DNA from: Marinobacter denitrificans
GTDB lineage: Bacteria; Pseudomonadota; Gammaproteobacteria; Pseudomonadales; Oleiphilaceae
Reading direction: 5' to 3'
Length of the DNA: 64,000 bases
Assembly: GCF_008795955.1 (NCBI RefSeq)
Contig: NZ_VMHN01000008.1
Coordinates: forward strand, 108,053-172,052
The position numbers were made by a program, and so were the translations under genes. Of this stretch, positions 16,439 to 25,018 are shown one piece after another. Within the stretch, counting starts at the first letter, position 1. Each line of letters begins with the position of its first letter. Below the pieces are notes generated by a model. It saw only the letters and a program-made list of their open reading frames with translations, had not been told where the DNA came from and searched no databases.

Positions 16439-17296
16439 CTAGCCTGCGGCAATGGCCAGTTGAAGCTGCCCGAGCGCCTTGCCAGCAGCGAGGTCGTTGA
16501 CAGTCGCTCCCTCGGCGAGAGACCGGATCACTTGCTGATACAGAGTTTCAACACCGCGCGCACTTGCCAGCCGGCTGATCGCACCAAGCTCATCTTTGTC
16601 GACAGGTATCGGCTGGCTGGTTAGCCAGGACGCACTTAACAGAAACAGGAAATCGTTCACTGTGAACTCTGAATGCGTGTTCGCCTCCGCCACCGGTCGA
16701 TAAAGCCCTGCCTGGTAATAACCCTGCTCGGCCTTACTGACCAGGTTAAGAAATACAGGCACTTCGTCCGCCAGCCTTCTCGCCCATTTGAGTAAGGCCG
16801 ATGGTTCTCCCGTCTTGAGTTCAAATTCAATCTCGTTAAGGGGTCGCGACTGGCCCGCAGCCACGATCTCGCCGGAATCGAGGGCTACCTCAATCAGGGT
16901 TTCGCCCTGCTCAATCATTACCACCCGGCGCTCAAAATTGGTTTCGAAGACGGGTTGCAGTGCGGCAAGGTTGACGCTTTGCCCCACCGGCGTGTCCGCA
17001 ATCAGCCCTAATTTGAGCTTCGTACCAATCAGCGGCCACTCCCACTCCTGCCGGCGATGGGCGCCATCCACAAACTCGCCCCGGGTTTTCAGGGTCTGGA
17101 TGGACTTGTTCCCCATTTTGCGGATCCGCAAGGCTGTTTTCTGTCGGTTGAGGTCACCCCCTGGCGTGTCGTAATAGGTATTGCCCAGTTGGAGAGTGTC
17201 TGACTCATAGGTATTTGGCTGGCTCAACAGCCAGGCGAGCGCGTGATCGAGATCAGCCTGCGCCACACTGAGCTTGATTTCGAGTTCCTGGGCCAT
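16439..17296 (-). CDS. CYTH-domain protein (inorganic triphosphatase-like)
   Basis: A 285-aa protein starting MAQELEIKLSV at 17296; the open frame continues upstream without family similarity. The E-x-E-x-K motif (E4-E6-K8) defines the CYTH / triphosphate tunnel metalloenzyme superfamily. Further charged strand motifs follow: NTYYDTPGGDL, ALRIRKMG, TLKTRGEF and EIEFELKTG. It resembles the N-terminal half of E. coli YgiF but is shorter: only about 80 residues follow the CYTH domain, too few for a full CHAD domain. It probably hydrolyses inorganic triphosphate in the cytoplasm. It ends convergently with the channel gene (5-base gap). Confidence 0.83.
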   Translation of the reverse strand: MAQELEIKLSVAQADLDHALAWLLSQPNTYESDTLQLGNTYYDTPGGDLNRQKTALRIRKMGNKSIQTLKTRGEFVDGAHRRQEWEWPLIGTKLKLGLIADTPVGQSVNLAALQPVFETNFERRVVMIEQGETLIEVALDSGEIVAAGQSRPLNEIEFELKTGEPSALLKWARRLADEVPVFLNLVSKAEQGYYQAGLYRPVAEANTHSEFTVNDFLFLLSASWLTSQPIPVDKDELGAISRLASARGVETLYQQVIRSLAEGATVNDLAAGKALGQLQLAIAAG

Positions 17297-17340
17297 TGCC
17301 ACTCCTGGTAGGCGGAATTTGATATCAGCATACATAAAAA

Positions 17341-17366
17341 AACCGGCAGCCCGAAGGCTACCGGTT
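17341..17366. terminator. Rho-independent terminator downstream of the porin gene
   Basis: Stem AACCGGCAGCC / GGCTACCGGTT with a CGAA tetraloop (one mismatched pair), flanked by a run of A on one side and T on the other. It lies between the porin stop and the CYTH gene start and terminates the porin transcript on the - strand. Confidence 0.85.
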
Positions 17367-17399
17367 TTTCGACTACGTTTTGACTAGCTGGTTAGCTGA

Positions 17400-18431
17400 T
17401 CAGAAGTAGTAAACAGCGCCGATAGAGGCGATGGAGCGCTCGTCAGTAAACGCAGTGTTACCCTGCTCATCTTCGTACTCATACACGTCATCACCGCCAC
17501 CCAGGTAGCCTTCAAAGTAGACGTACATGTGGTCGGAGAGGTTGTGGAGAGCCTGCAGAGTGATGGTATCGCGCTCAGTATCTGCAGAGTCGTCAGCTTC
17601 ACCCAGCTCGTATGACAACGCGAACTGGTTTGCACCGATGGTGTAAATACCCATAATGCCAAACAGGTCCCCAGCGTCGTCCCGGGTGTGGAATTCACCG
17701 GTCAAGCGGAGGTTGTCCAGATTGTAGCTTGCACGCAGACCATAGGTGTTCTCGTTGTTGCCATCGCTGGTGTCGTTGGAGTCAACGGCAGCAGCCAGTT
17801 CCAGCGCGTCCATCTCGTAAACAGCGGCCAATTGGTACGGGTATGACTTGTCACTGCCACCCTTGGTGTCATTGTCGCCATTAACCTGCACGGCAGCCCA
17901 AAGGCTCAGACCGCCGAAAGACGGGGACATGTACTGGACCAGGTCACCTTCGCCAGTGGTGTAGTCTGGGCCGATGTTCAACGTGGCCACTTCGTAATAC
18001 TGGGCGATCTCATCCACAGCACGCTCGTAGGTGGAGTCGTCAGAGCCAACCCATACCTGACCGAAGCTGTCGCCTTTCACACCAATATAGGCTTCATCCA
18101 GACCATCGATGCCGTTGCTGGCAGCTTTGTCGTCGGCGTTCATGCCTTCGAGCTCAATCTTGAAGAAACCAGTGATACCTGGAGCTACTTCGTGATCATG
18201 GGAAACACCAAGGGTAGTGCCATTGTCGAAATGCTCGACAGAAGAAGGACCACCATCAAAGTTATCGTGGGCGATCGCATACTGAATGTTACCGTAAACG
18301 TTCGGCATGGAATCCATGCGCTCTGCCAGAACGTCAGCACGGGAGTCTGCAGATTCTGCACCAGCTTGGGCCAGAGCGCCTGTGGAGAGAGTTGCCGCAG
18401 CAATAGCGGTAGCGATGAGCGTTTTTTTCAT
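17400..18431 (-). CDS. Gram-negative outer-membrane porin
   Basis: A 343-aa protein. The start at 18431 gives a classical signal peptide MKKTLIATAIAAATLSTGALAQA with cleavage after ALA. The mature part is acidic and Gly/Asp/Asn-rich with alternating beta-strand pattern (VYGNIQYAIAHDNFDGG, FKIELEG, DEAYIGVKGDSFGQVWVG). It ends in aromatic YYF, the C-terminal Phe signal for BAM-assisted insertion. This fits the Porin_4 / OmpC-like trimeric general porins. The DEAYIGVKGDSFGQVWVG region corresponds to the conserved strand before loop 3. It is monocistronic, with a terminator downstream and a long AT-rich upstream region. Confidence 0.9.
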   Translation of the reverse strand: MKKTLIATAIAAATLSTGALAQAGAESADSRADVLAERMDSMPNVYGNIQYAIAHDNFDGGPSSVEHFDNGTTLGVSHDHEVAPGITGFFKIELEGMNADDKAASNGIDGLDEAYIGVKGDSFGQVWVGSDDSTYERAVDEIAQYYEVATLNIGPDYTTGEGDLVQYMSPSFGGLSLWAAVQVNGDNDTKGGSDKSYPYQLAAVYEMDALELAAAVDSNDTSDGNNENTYGLRASYNLDNLRLTGEFHTRDDAGDLFGIMGIYTIGANQFALSYELGEADDSADTERDTITLQALHNLSDHMYVYFEGYLGGGDDVYEYEDEQGNTAFTDERSIASIGAVYYF

Positions 18432-18938
18432 GTTGCGTCTTCCTTTTTGAGTTAACTCAGGTTTTAGCGTCGGGTTCAATTCCCGCTCTTAAGACTTCAC
18501 CAGTCGGGCTGGTTGAGCCCTATTCTGTGTATTGACCATGTCAATTTTGTGACAAGGCCATAACAATTCGTTTTTCTTCTTTATTACAAAGGCCAAGCAG
18601 GGCCTTTTTATGTCAAACACTTACAGCTTTTTCTTAAAGCCGTGAGTGATGAACCTGTTTTAATACAATCAATTCTTTTTTGCAAATTTTTAATTGGACC
18701 TTTCAGACCCGAGCGGGTTAAAAAGAACAAATATCCATCCTTACAAAAATGGCGGGCACCGGAGTCCGCTAATGATCTTCAAATCCAGTGCCACCATCAA
18801 AAACCTTTTTTATTTTCAATGCCTTAGTCCGGAAAAATCACGCCAGAATCAGCACTCGCACAAGTGCACGACGAACACACTGCACCAGAGAAGGCCACCC
18901 GCCAGCCAGTTGCGCTAAATCAGTGCAAGTACCTACCC
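18432..18938. other. 507-base AT-rich intergenic region upstream of the porin gene
   Basis: No convincing gene is seen on either strand. The section 18530-18830 is clearly more AT-rich than its neighbours. An inverted repeat TTGAC-CAT-GTCAA is at 18532-18544, and its - strand reading supplies a TTGACA that could be a -35 box, although no good -10 follows at normal spacing. A small hairpin AAAGGCC / GGCCTTT is at 18588-18607. The region probably holds the porin promoter and its regulatory sites on the - strand. Confidence 0.5.
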
Positions 18939-19397
18939 TCATGCAGGTTCGCTCCCAACCTCAAGTAGAAAAGTGACCGGCCCGTCATTTTCCAGCGCTA
19001 CCTTCATGTCAGCGCCAAACTGGCCACACCCGACAGCTGCACTTCCCAGATGCTGCTCGGACACGAGAAGGAACTCATGGAACAATGCTTCGGCATGGTC
19101 CGGTGACGCAGCAACGGAAAAACCCGGGCGTGTGCCCGACCGGGTATCGGCAGCAAGGGTAAACTGGGGAACGACAAGGAGAGAGCCCCCTTCGTCTAGA
19201 AGGCTGCGGTTCATTCGCCCCTGATCATCGGGAAAGACCCGGTAACTGATCACTTTGCGGCAGAGTTTTGCGGCGGTTTCCGGCGTGTCATTCTTCTCCA
19301 CTCCCAGCAGCAGCAGAAGGCCAGCGTTGATGGAGGAAATAGTCTGCTTGTTAACGGAAACACTGGCGTGAGTGACTCGCTGTATCAGCCCTTTCAT
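18939..19397 (-). CDS. dtd: D-aminoacyl-tRNA deacylase
   Basis: A 152-aa protein, MKGLIQRVTHASVSV onward, normally a homodimer that removes D-amino acids (and glycine) mischarged on tRNA. The cross-subunit Gly-cisPro motif NDGPVTF is present near the C-terminus, and GVEKNDT and FTLAADT fit the family. The catalytic-pocket motif, usually S-Q-x-T-L, reads P-Q-F-T-L here, so the usual Ser is replaced by Pro. It lies 106 bases downstream of the proline iminopeptidase gene on the same strand and could be cotranscribed with it. Confidence 0.92.
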   Translation of the reverse strand: MKGLIQRVTHASVSVNKQTISSINAGLLLLLGVEKNDTPETAAKLCRKVISYRVFPDDQGRMNRSLLDEGGSLLVVPQFTLAADTRSGTRPGFSVAASPDHAEALFHEFLLVSEQHLGSAAVGCGQFGADMKVALENDGPVTFLLEVGSEPA

Positions 19398-19502
19398 TGA
19401 GCTCCCTGCGGAAGGACTTAAAAGTTCTGCCGGAGTTTATCCACGCCACAGGGCCGCCGCAACCCCTCTTAGGAGGTATTTGCAGGTTATGCGAAGAGGT
19501 GC

Positions 19503-20465
19503 CTATTCGGGGTGCCCGTCAAGTCGTGCCACTACCTCATCAATGCCCCGCATCAGCGCATCAACAATGGCCGGCTCAGAGGCTGAGTGGCCGGCATCCC
19601 GGATAATTCTCAGGTCTGCCTCGGGCCACGCCTCACTCAGGGCAAGGGCATTATCCAGGGGGCAAACCATGTCGTAACGGCCGTGCACAATGATTCCGGG
19701 AATATCTCTCAGGAAACCTGCATCACGGACGATCTGGTCATCCTCCAGAAACGCATTATTCATAAAATAGTGGCACTCAATCCGGGCCAGAGCGATCGCC
19801 ACGTGGGGATGGCCGAAGTGCTCTACCACCCGCGGATTAGGATGCAGGGTGGCGCACCGACCCTCCCAGATGGACCAGGCCTTTGCCGCCTGTATCTGCT
19901 CAAGCTCGTTGGCGCTGGTCAGGCGGCGATAGTAGGCGGATACGAGATCCTCCCGCTCGCTCTCCGGGATGGGCGCGAGGAAATCCTTCCAGTAGTCAGG
20001 AAAAACCCGGCTGGCGCCCTCCTGGTAAAACCAGTGAATATCCCTGGGGCGACACAGGAAGATGCCCCGCAATACCAGCCCGAGCACCCGGTCCGGGTGG
20101 GACTGGGCGTAGACAAGACTCAGGGTGGAACCCCAGCTTCCCCCAAACAGAATCCATTGGTTGATTCCAAGAAACGAACGGACGGTTTCCATGTCTTCCA
20201 CCAGCTTTTGTGTGGTGTTGCCGTCAAATTCCGCCAGTGGGGTGGAACAGCCGGCGCCACGCTGGTCCATCAGGATAATGCGGTAACGCTCAGCATCAAA
20301 AAATCGACGGTAATAGTCCTCACACCCGCCGCCGGGCCCACCATGAACGACAAGTACCGGAATGCCATCCGGGTTGCCACTCTCTTCAACATAAAGCTCA
20401 TGAGGAGGGTCCACAGCAAGACGATGCCGGGCATTGGGCTTGATGTCGGGATACAGGGTGAGCAT
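19503..20465 (-). CDS. pip: Proline iminopeptidase
   Basis: A 320-aa alpha/beta-hydrolase of the S33 family that releases N-terminal proline from peptides. The oxyanion-hole motif VVHGGPGGG is at about 39-47, followed by MDQRGAGCSTP and the nucleophile elbow GGSWGS (Ser110). The catalytic Asp region is HGRYDMVCP and the catalytic His is in RDAGHSASEP. Length and motif order match bacterial Pip. It is cytoplasmic: no signal peptide is visible. A strong bidirectional hairpin lies between it and typA. Confidence 0.93.
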   Translation of the reverse strand: MLTLYPDIKPNARHRLAVDPPHELYVEESGNPDGIPVLVVHGGPGGGCEDYYRRFFDAERYRIILMDQRGAGCSTPLAEFDGNTTQKLVEDMETVRSFLGINQWILFGGSWGSTLSLVYAQSHPDRVLGLVLRGIFLCRPRDIHWFYQEGASRVFPDYWKDFLAPIPESEREDLVSAYYRRLTSANELEQIQAAKAWSIWEGRCATLHPNPRVVEHFGHPHVAIALARIECHYFMNNAFLEDDQIVRDAGFLRDIPGIIVHGRYDMVCPLDNALALSEAWPEADLRIIRDAGHSASEPAIVDALMRGIDEVVARLDGHPE

Positions 20466-20514
20466 ATAGCGCTCCGGAAAAAGGATGTAACCGGAGTTTA
20501 GCTGAAGTGAACGA

Positions 20515-20543
20515 AAAAGGGGCAGATGTGATCTGCCCCTTTT
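20515..20543. terminator. Rho-independent terminator after typA
   Basis: A perfect 13-bp stem AAAAGGGGCAGAT / ATCTGCCCCTTTT with a GTG loop. It lies just beyond the typA stop on the - strand and separates typA from pip. Confidence 0.93.
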
Positions 20544-20561
20544 ATAGTTACCGCACTGCGA

Positions 20562-22373
20562 TTACTTCTTGTGGGCGCGCTTGCGCTCGTTTTCGGTAAG
20601 CAGCTTCTTCCGCAGACGAATGGACTTTGGCGTCACCTCCACCAGCTCGTCTTCATCAATAAACTCCAGCGCCTGCTCAAGAGTGAACTTGATAGGCGGC
20701 ACCAGAGCGATGACTTCATCCTTGCCGGAGGCGCGCATGTTGTCGAGCTTTTTGCCCTTGGTGGGGTTGATGACCAGATCGTTGTCCCGGCTGTGAATGC
20801 CACACAACTGACCTTCATAGACCTCCTGCCCAGGATCCAGGAACAGCTTGCCCCTGCTCTGCAGTGTTTCGAGGGAGTAGGTCAGCGCCGCTCCGGTCGC
20901 CATCGAAACCAGCACACCGTTCTGCCGGCTGGTCATATCACCGCTCTTGATCGGGCCGTAATGGCTGAAGGTCGACGTCAGGATACCCGAGCCGGATGTC
21001 ATGGTCAGGAAGGAGTTGCGGAAACCGATCAGACCGCGTGCCGGAATCGTATACTCAAGGCGCATACGCCCCTTGCCGTCCGGCACCATATTGGTCAGCT
21101 CGCCTTTGCGCAGACCCATCTGGTCCATCAGGGCACCCTGGTGCTGCTCTTCGATATCGATGATGACGTTCTCGTAGGGCTCCTGCTTGACCCCGTCGAT
21201 CTCGCGGATAACCACTTCCGGACGACCCACCGCGAGCTCGAAGTTTTCACGGCGCATGTTCTCGATCAGCACCGATAGGTGCAGCTCGCCACGGCCGGAG
21301 ACCTTGAACTTGTCTGCGGATTCACCCTCTTCAACACGCAGTGCCACGTTGTGCAGCAACTCCTTCTCCAGGCGCTCCTTGATGTTGCGACTGGTGACGA
21401 ACTTGCCTTCCTTACCACAGAACGGCGAGTCATTGACCTGGAACGTCATGGATACCGTGGGCTCGTCGACCGTCAGCGGCGGCAGGGCTTCAACGGCAGA
21501 CTGATCGCACAGGGTATCCGAGATATACAGCTCATCCATGCCGCTCACACAGATGATGTCGCCCGCCTGCGCCTCATCAACTTCAACACGCTGCAGGCCG
21601 GAGTGGCCCATGATCTTGAGTATACGGCCCTGACGCTTCTTGCCATCGGCACCGATAGCCGTCACCGGGGAGTTGGTTTTGATCTTGCCCCGCGTGATGC
21701 GGCCAATGCCGATTACGCCCAGGAAGCTGTTGTAGTCGAGCTGGGAAATCTGCATCTGGAACGGACCATCGCGATCGACTTGCGGCGCGGGCACGTGGTC
21801 GACAATGGCCTGGAAAACCGCATCCATGTTGTCGTCCAGTTTCTCGTGATCCATACCAGCGATACCGTTCAGGGCACTGGCAAAAACGATGGGGAAATCC
21901 AGTTGCTCGTCGCTGGCACCCAGGTTATCGAACAGGTCAAACACTTGATCAACAACCCAATCCGGACGGGCACCCGGACGGTCGATCTTGTTCACGACCA
22001 CGATCGGATGCAGGCCGGCGTCAAAGGCTTTCTGGGTTACGAAACGGGTCTGCGGCATCGGCCCGTCGATGGAATCAACCACCAGCAGCACGCAGTCCAC
22101 CATGCTCATTACCCGCTCGACTTCACCACCGAAGTCGGCGTGGCCCGGTGTGTCGACGATATTGATGTCGTAGTCGTGCCATTTCAGGGCGGTGTTCTTG
22201 GCCAGGATGGTAATGCCGCGTTCCTTCTCCTGGTCATTGGAATCCATGACGCGCTCGCTCTCGAGCTCTTTGCGATCCAGCGTACCGGATTGGCGCAACA
22301 ACTGGTCCACCAGGGTGGTCTTGCCATGATCGACGTGGGCGATAATGGCGATATTACGAAGTTTATCAATCAC
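20562..22373 (-). CDS. typA: Translational GTPase TypA/BipA
   Basis: A 603-aa EF-G-like ribosome-binding GTPase used in stress and cold adaptation and in 50S assembly. The start is a GTG at 22373 (VIDKLRNIAIIAHVDHGKTT), with AGGA upstream at normal spacing; it reproduces the family N-terminus, and the open frame beyond it is not homologous. G1 is AHVDHGKT, G2/G3 are ERGITI and DTPGHADF, and G4 is VVNKIDR. The BipA C-terminal segment (TIPARGLIGFRNSFLT, MTSRQNGVLVSM) and the basic tail (RKKLLTENERKRAHKK) are present. It is divergent from glnA. Confidence 0.96.
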   Translation of the reverse strand: MIDKLRNIAIIAHVDHGKTTLVDQLLRQSGTLDRKELESERVMDSNDQEKERGITILAKNTALKWHDYDINIVDTPGHADFGGEVERVMSMVDCVLLVVDSIDGPMPQTRFVTQKAFDAGLHPIVVVNKIDRPGARPDWVVDQVFDLFDNLGASDEQLDFPIVFASALNGIAGMDHEKLDDNMDAVFQAIVDHVPAPQVDRDGPFQMQISQLDYNSFLGVIGIGRITRGKIKTNSPVTAIGADGKKRQGRILKIMGHSGLQRVEVDEAQAGDIICVSGMDELYISDTLCDQSAVEALPPLTVDEPTVSMTFQVNDSPFCGKEGKFVTSRNIKERLEKELLHNVALRVEEGESADKFKVSGRGELHLSVLIENMRRENFELAVGRPEVVIREIDGVKQEPYENVIIDIEEQHQGALMDQMGLRKGELTNMVPDGKGRMRLEYTIPARGLIGFRNSFLTMTSGSGILTSTFSHYGPIKSGDMTSRQNGVLVSMATGAALTYSLETLQSRGKLFLDPGQEVYEGQLCGIHSRDNDLVINPTKGKKLDNMRASGKDEVIALVPPIKFTLEQALEFIDEDELVEVTPKSIRLRKKLLTENERKRAHKK

Positions 22374-22509
22374 AACTATAATCCTGCAGCATGCACTGAA
22401 ATGACCTGAGAGGTGTTCAGCGGGACGAAAATGAAGTGGCGCGCAGTATATAGTAAAGTCTTCTCTGTTTATATGAAGAAAAACGCCTACTGGAGCACTC
22501 GCCTCTGCG

Positions 22510-22525
22510 CACCAAATTGATGCAT
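22510..22525. promoter_or_regulatory. Probable NtrC-binding site upstream of glnA
   Basis: GCACCAAATTGATGCA is one base from a perfect dyad with the NtrC consensus arms (GCAC-C/T-A...TGGTGC). It lies about 165 bases upstream of the predicted sigma-54 start for glnA, a usual enhancer distance. A weaker half-site-like GCACCA occurs at 22553-22558. Confidence 0.65.
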
Positions 22526-22650
22526 TTTCTCCAGCACCGCACCACTTTAACGCACCAACACAGGGCGCCATGGGCTGCTTCTGCTCGCGTGTCGCTCCAA
22601 AACAGCCCGGAAACCGCGCGATTGCGCAGTTGTGGAGCATGCAAATAAAA

Positions 22651-22667
22651 TTGGCAAGGCTATTGCT
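22651..22667 (+). promoter_or_regulatory. Sigma-54 promoter of glnA
   Basis: TTGGCAAGGCTATTGCT contains GG at 22653-22654 and GC at 22665-22666 separated by exactly ten bases, with TTGC at the -12 element, matching TGGCAC-N5-TTGC. Transcription would begin near 22678, giving a leader of about 146 bases before the glnA ATG. Confidence 0.7.
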
Positions 22668-22823
22668 TCAGTCCTGTCAGCCGAATTTACAGGTAAGTCG
22701 GAACAGCTTTTGATAAGCTGCCCCCACCTGAAAGAAAGATCGGGAGTCAGCACCGCTGAACGATCCGGCAACAACGCACACAGAAATCGCCCGCCCTGCG
22801 GGATAACTGACGGAGCTTGCACA

Positions 22824-24227
22824 ATGTCCAAGACGATTGATCTGATCAAAGAACACGAAGTCAAATGGGTCGACATGCGATTCACTGACAGCCGCGGTAA
22901 AGAGCAGCACGTAACGCTGCCCGCAACCGAGGTTGACGAGGATTTCTTTGCCGACGGCAAAATGTTCGACGGCTCCTCTATCTCCGGCTGGAAGGGCATC
23001 AACGAATCCGACATGATCCTGATGCCGGTAGACGAAACCTCTGTTCTGGACCCGTTCACGGAAGAGACCACCGTCAATATCACTTGTGACATCGTGGAGC
23101 CCTCCACCATGCAGGGTTATGAGCGGGATCCGCGCTCAGTTGCCAAACGTGCAGAAGAGTATCTGAAGTCCACCGGCATCGCTGACGGCGCACTGTTCGG
23201 CCCGGAGCCGGAATTCTTCGTGTTCGACTCTGCCAAGTGGAAAATCGACATGCAGGGCGCGATGTACGAACTGTACTCCGAAGAAGCAGCCTGGGTGTCT
23301 GGCGAAGACTTTGACCGTAACAACATCGGTCACCGCCCGGGTGTGAAGGGTGGTTACTTCCCGGTTCCGCCAGTGGACAGCCTGCACGACCTGCGTGGCG
23401 CCATGTGTGCGGCCATGGAATCCATGGGCCTGGAAATTGAAGTACACCATCACGAAGTGGGTACTGCCGGCCAGTGTGAAATCGGTGTTGGCGCCAACAC
23501 CCTGACCCGCAAGGCTGACGAAGTTCAGATCCTGAAGTACTGTGTACACAATGTTGCCCACGCCTACGGCAAGACAGCGACATTCATGCCCAAGCCGGTT
23601 GTTGGTGACAACGGTTCAGGCATGCACGTTCACATGTCCCTCAACAAGGACGGCAAGAACCTCTTCGCTGGCGACGGCTATGCCGGCCTGAGCGAGATGG
23701 CCATTTACTACATCGGTGGTGTCATCAAGCACGCCAAGGCCATCAACGCCTTCACCAACGCCTCCACTAACAGCTACAAGCGTCTGGTTCCGGGCTTTGA
23801 AGCACCGGTTATGCTGGCCTACTCTGCCCGCAACCGCTCTGCCTCCATCCGTATCCCGTACGTGAACAGCCCGAAGGGCCGTCGCATCGAAGTTCGCTTC
23901 CCGGACGCCTCTGCCAACCCGTACCTGGCATTCGCAGCGCTGATGATGGCGGGCCTCGACGGCATCCAGAACAAGATCCACCCGGGCGATGCCATGGACA
24001 AGGATCTGTACGACCTGCCGAAGGAAGAAGCCCTGAACATCCCGACGGTTGCCGAGACATTCCAGGAAGCCCTGGATTCCCTCGAAGCGGATCACGAGTT
24101 CCTGACCCGCGGCGGCGTATTCACCGAAGACATGATCGGTGGTTACATCGACCTGAAGCGTGGCGAAGTTGAAAGACTGAACATGACCACGCACCCGGTC
24201 GAGTTCGAGCTGTACTACTCCTGCTAA
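22824..24227 (+). CDS. glnA: Glutamine synthetase, type I
   Basis: A 467-aa cytoplasmic dodecameric enzyme, glutamate + NH3 + ATP to glutamine. The start at 22824 (MSKTIDLIKEHEVKWVDMRF) follows a long non-coding stretch; the open frame runs upstream only by chance. Motifs are MFDGSSISGW, the metal/substrate ligands GPEPEFFVF and VHHHEVGTAGQCEIG, the ATP-binding KPVVGDNGSGMHVH, NPYLAFAALMMAGLDG, and the adenylylation loop KDLYDLP with Tyr396. The adenylylation Tyr and length mark the GSI-beta form controlled by GlnE, which is also encoded here. A strong terminator follows. Expression is probably by sigma-54/NtrC. Confidence 0.97.
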   Translation: MSKTIDLIKEHEVKWVDMRFTDSRGKEQHVTLPATEVDEDFFADGKMFDGSSISGWKGINESDMILMPVDETSVLDPFTEETTVNITCDIVEPSTMQGYERDPRSVAKRAEEYLKSTGIADGALFGPEPEFFVFDSAKWKIDMQGAMYELYSEEAAWVSGEDFDRNNIGHRPGVKGGYFPVPPVDSLHDLRGAMCAAMESMGLEIEVHHHEVGTAGQCEIGVGANTLTRKADEVQILKYCVHNVAHAYGKTATFMPKPVVGDNGSGMHVHMSLNKDGKNLFAGDGYAGLSEMAIYYIGGVIKHAKAINAFTNASTNSYKRLVPGFEAPVMLAYSARNRSASIRIPYVNSPKGRRIEVRFPDASANPYLAFAALMMAGLDGIQNKIHPGDAMDKDLYDLPKEEALNIPTVAETFQEALDSLEADHEFLTRGGVFTEDMIGGYIDLKRGEVERLNMTTHPVEFELYYSC

Positions 24228-24262
24228 GACGTCCTGCCGTGGCACCAGGTGCCAGCAGCCAG

Positions 24263-24288
24263 AAAAGCCCCGCCCGTGCGGGGCTTTT
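24263..24288 (+). terminator. Rho-independent terminator of glnA
   Basis: Stem AAAAGCCCCGC / GCGGGGCTTTT with a CCGT loop, followed by a T run. It lies 36 bases after the glnA stop. Confidence 0.95.
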
Positions 24289-24410
24289 TTGTGCCTCACC
24301 TCACGGCGCCGCCCGCTCTTAACGTAATGTAACCAAGCACGATAGGAATGGCGTTGAAATACAGGGGGCTGGCGCAGATAATCGGATAAAACAACAGACA
24401 GGTTGTATCT

Positions 24411-24941
24411 ATGAAACCACAGCTCGCATATGTCGCAGGCGTTCTCGCTTTCCTCGCCCTCCCGCTTTCCGCAGAGGTGTACCGCCAGGTTGATGCCCAG
24501 GGCAACGTCACTTACACCGATGAACCTGCAGAGGGCACGGAAGCTGAAGAGATAAAGGTCAAGCCGGTAACCACCGTTACCTTGCCCAAACCAGAGGCTG
24601 TCCGGGAACCGGAGAAACTCCGGGAGAAGGTCGAACAGGAAGGCGCGGCCTATGACAGCGTGACATTTGTTGCACCTGGCGATGACGAGGCCTTCCACAG
24701 TGGCAGTGGCAACGTTGAGTTCCAGGTCACCAGTTCGCCTTCACTGCGGGACAATCACAAATACGAAGTGACCCTGGACGGCCAACCTGTTGGCCAGAGC
24801 CAATCCGGAACCGTTATGGTGCGTAACGTCTACCGAGGCACTCACGATGCCGGTGTTAACATCGTTGATAGCAACGGTGTCACGGTTAAAAGCGGCGAAA
24901 CCATAACTTTCACCATTCATCGGCCCAGCGTTAACAACTGA
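24411..24941 (+). CDS. DUF4124-domain exported protein
   Basis: A 176-aa protein with an N-terminal signal peptide (MKPQLAYVAGVLAFLALPLSA). A DUF4124 segment follows directly: EVYRQVDAQGNVTYTDEP is the usual Y-x-x-x-D-x-x-G-x-x-x-Y-T/S-D pattern. A charged linker (70-90) and a beta-rich C-terminal domain follow (VTFVAPGDDEAFHSGSGNVEFQV ... GETITFTIHRP) that may be Ig-like. It would act in the periplasm or at the envelope; function is unknown. It sits between glnA and ntrB, separated from both by a terminator and a regulatory region respectively. Confidence 0.82.
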   Translation: MKPQLAYVAGVLAFLALPLSAEVYRQVDAQGNVTYTDEPAEGTEAEEIKVKPVTTVTLPKPEAVREPEKLREKVEQEGAAYDSVTFVAPGDDEAFHSGSGNVEFQVTSSPSLRDNHKYEVTLDGQPVGQSQSGTVMVRNVYRGTHDAGVNIVDSNGVTVKSGETITFTIHRPSVNN

Positions 24942-25018
24942 CACAACGTTCCAGCCCCCTCCCTACCGGGTATAGCGGCCGCCAGCCAAGCCCCGATGCC
25001 ATCACCTGATCTTACGCA

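Larger units (their letters stand above)
22374..22823. other. typA-glnA divergent intergenic region
   Basis: 450 bases with no supported gene, although an accidental open frame continues upstream of glnA. It holds the glnA enhancer and sigma-54 promoter listed separately. On the - strand an AT-rich stretch at 22440-22480 containing TATACT may be the typA promoter; no clear -35 was found. Confidence 0.55.

Noticed and set aside
18588..18607. Hairpin AAAGGCC-AAGCAG-GGCCTTT as a terminator
   Set aside because: No gene on the + strand ends before it, and on the - strand it would lie in the porin leader. The stem is short and the U-tract weak, so it was kept only as a possible structure.
21279..22409. 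A 376-codon + strand frame opposite typA
   Set aside because: It is antisense to an invariant GTPase gene. The product shows no motifs, and its apparent regularity comes from typA codon bias.
22374..22640. Possible N-terminal extension of TypA by about 89 codons
   Set aside because: Homology begins exactly at the GTG at 22373, which has a Shine-Dalgarno sequence; the rest is the intergenic control region shared with glnA.
22632..22823. Possible N-terminal extension of glnA by 64 codons
   Set aside because: The extension has no similarity to glutamine synthetase, covers the predicted sigma-54 promoter, and the canonical start MSKTIDLIKEHEV is at 22824.
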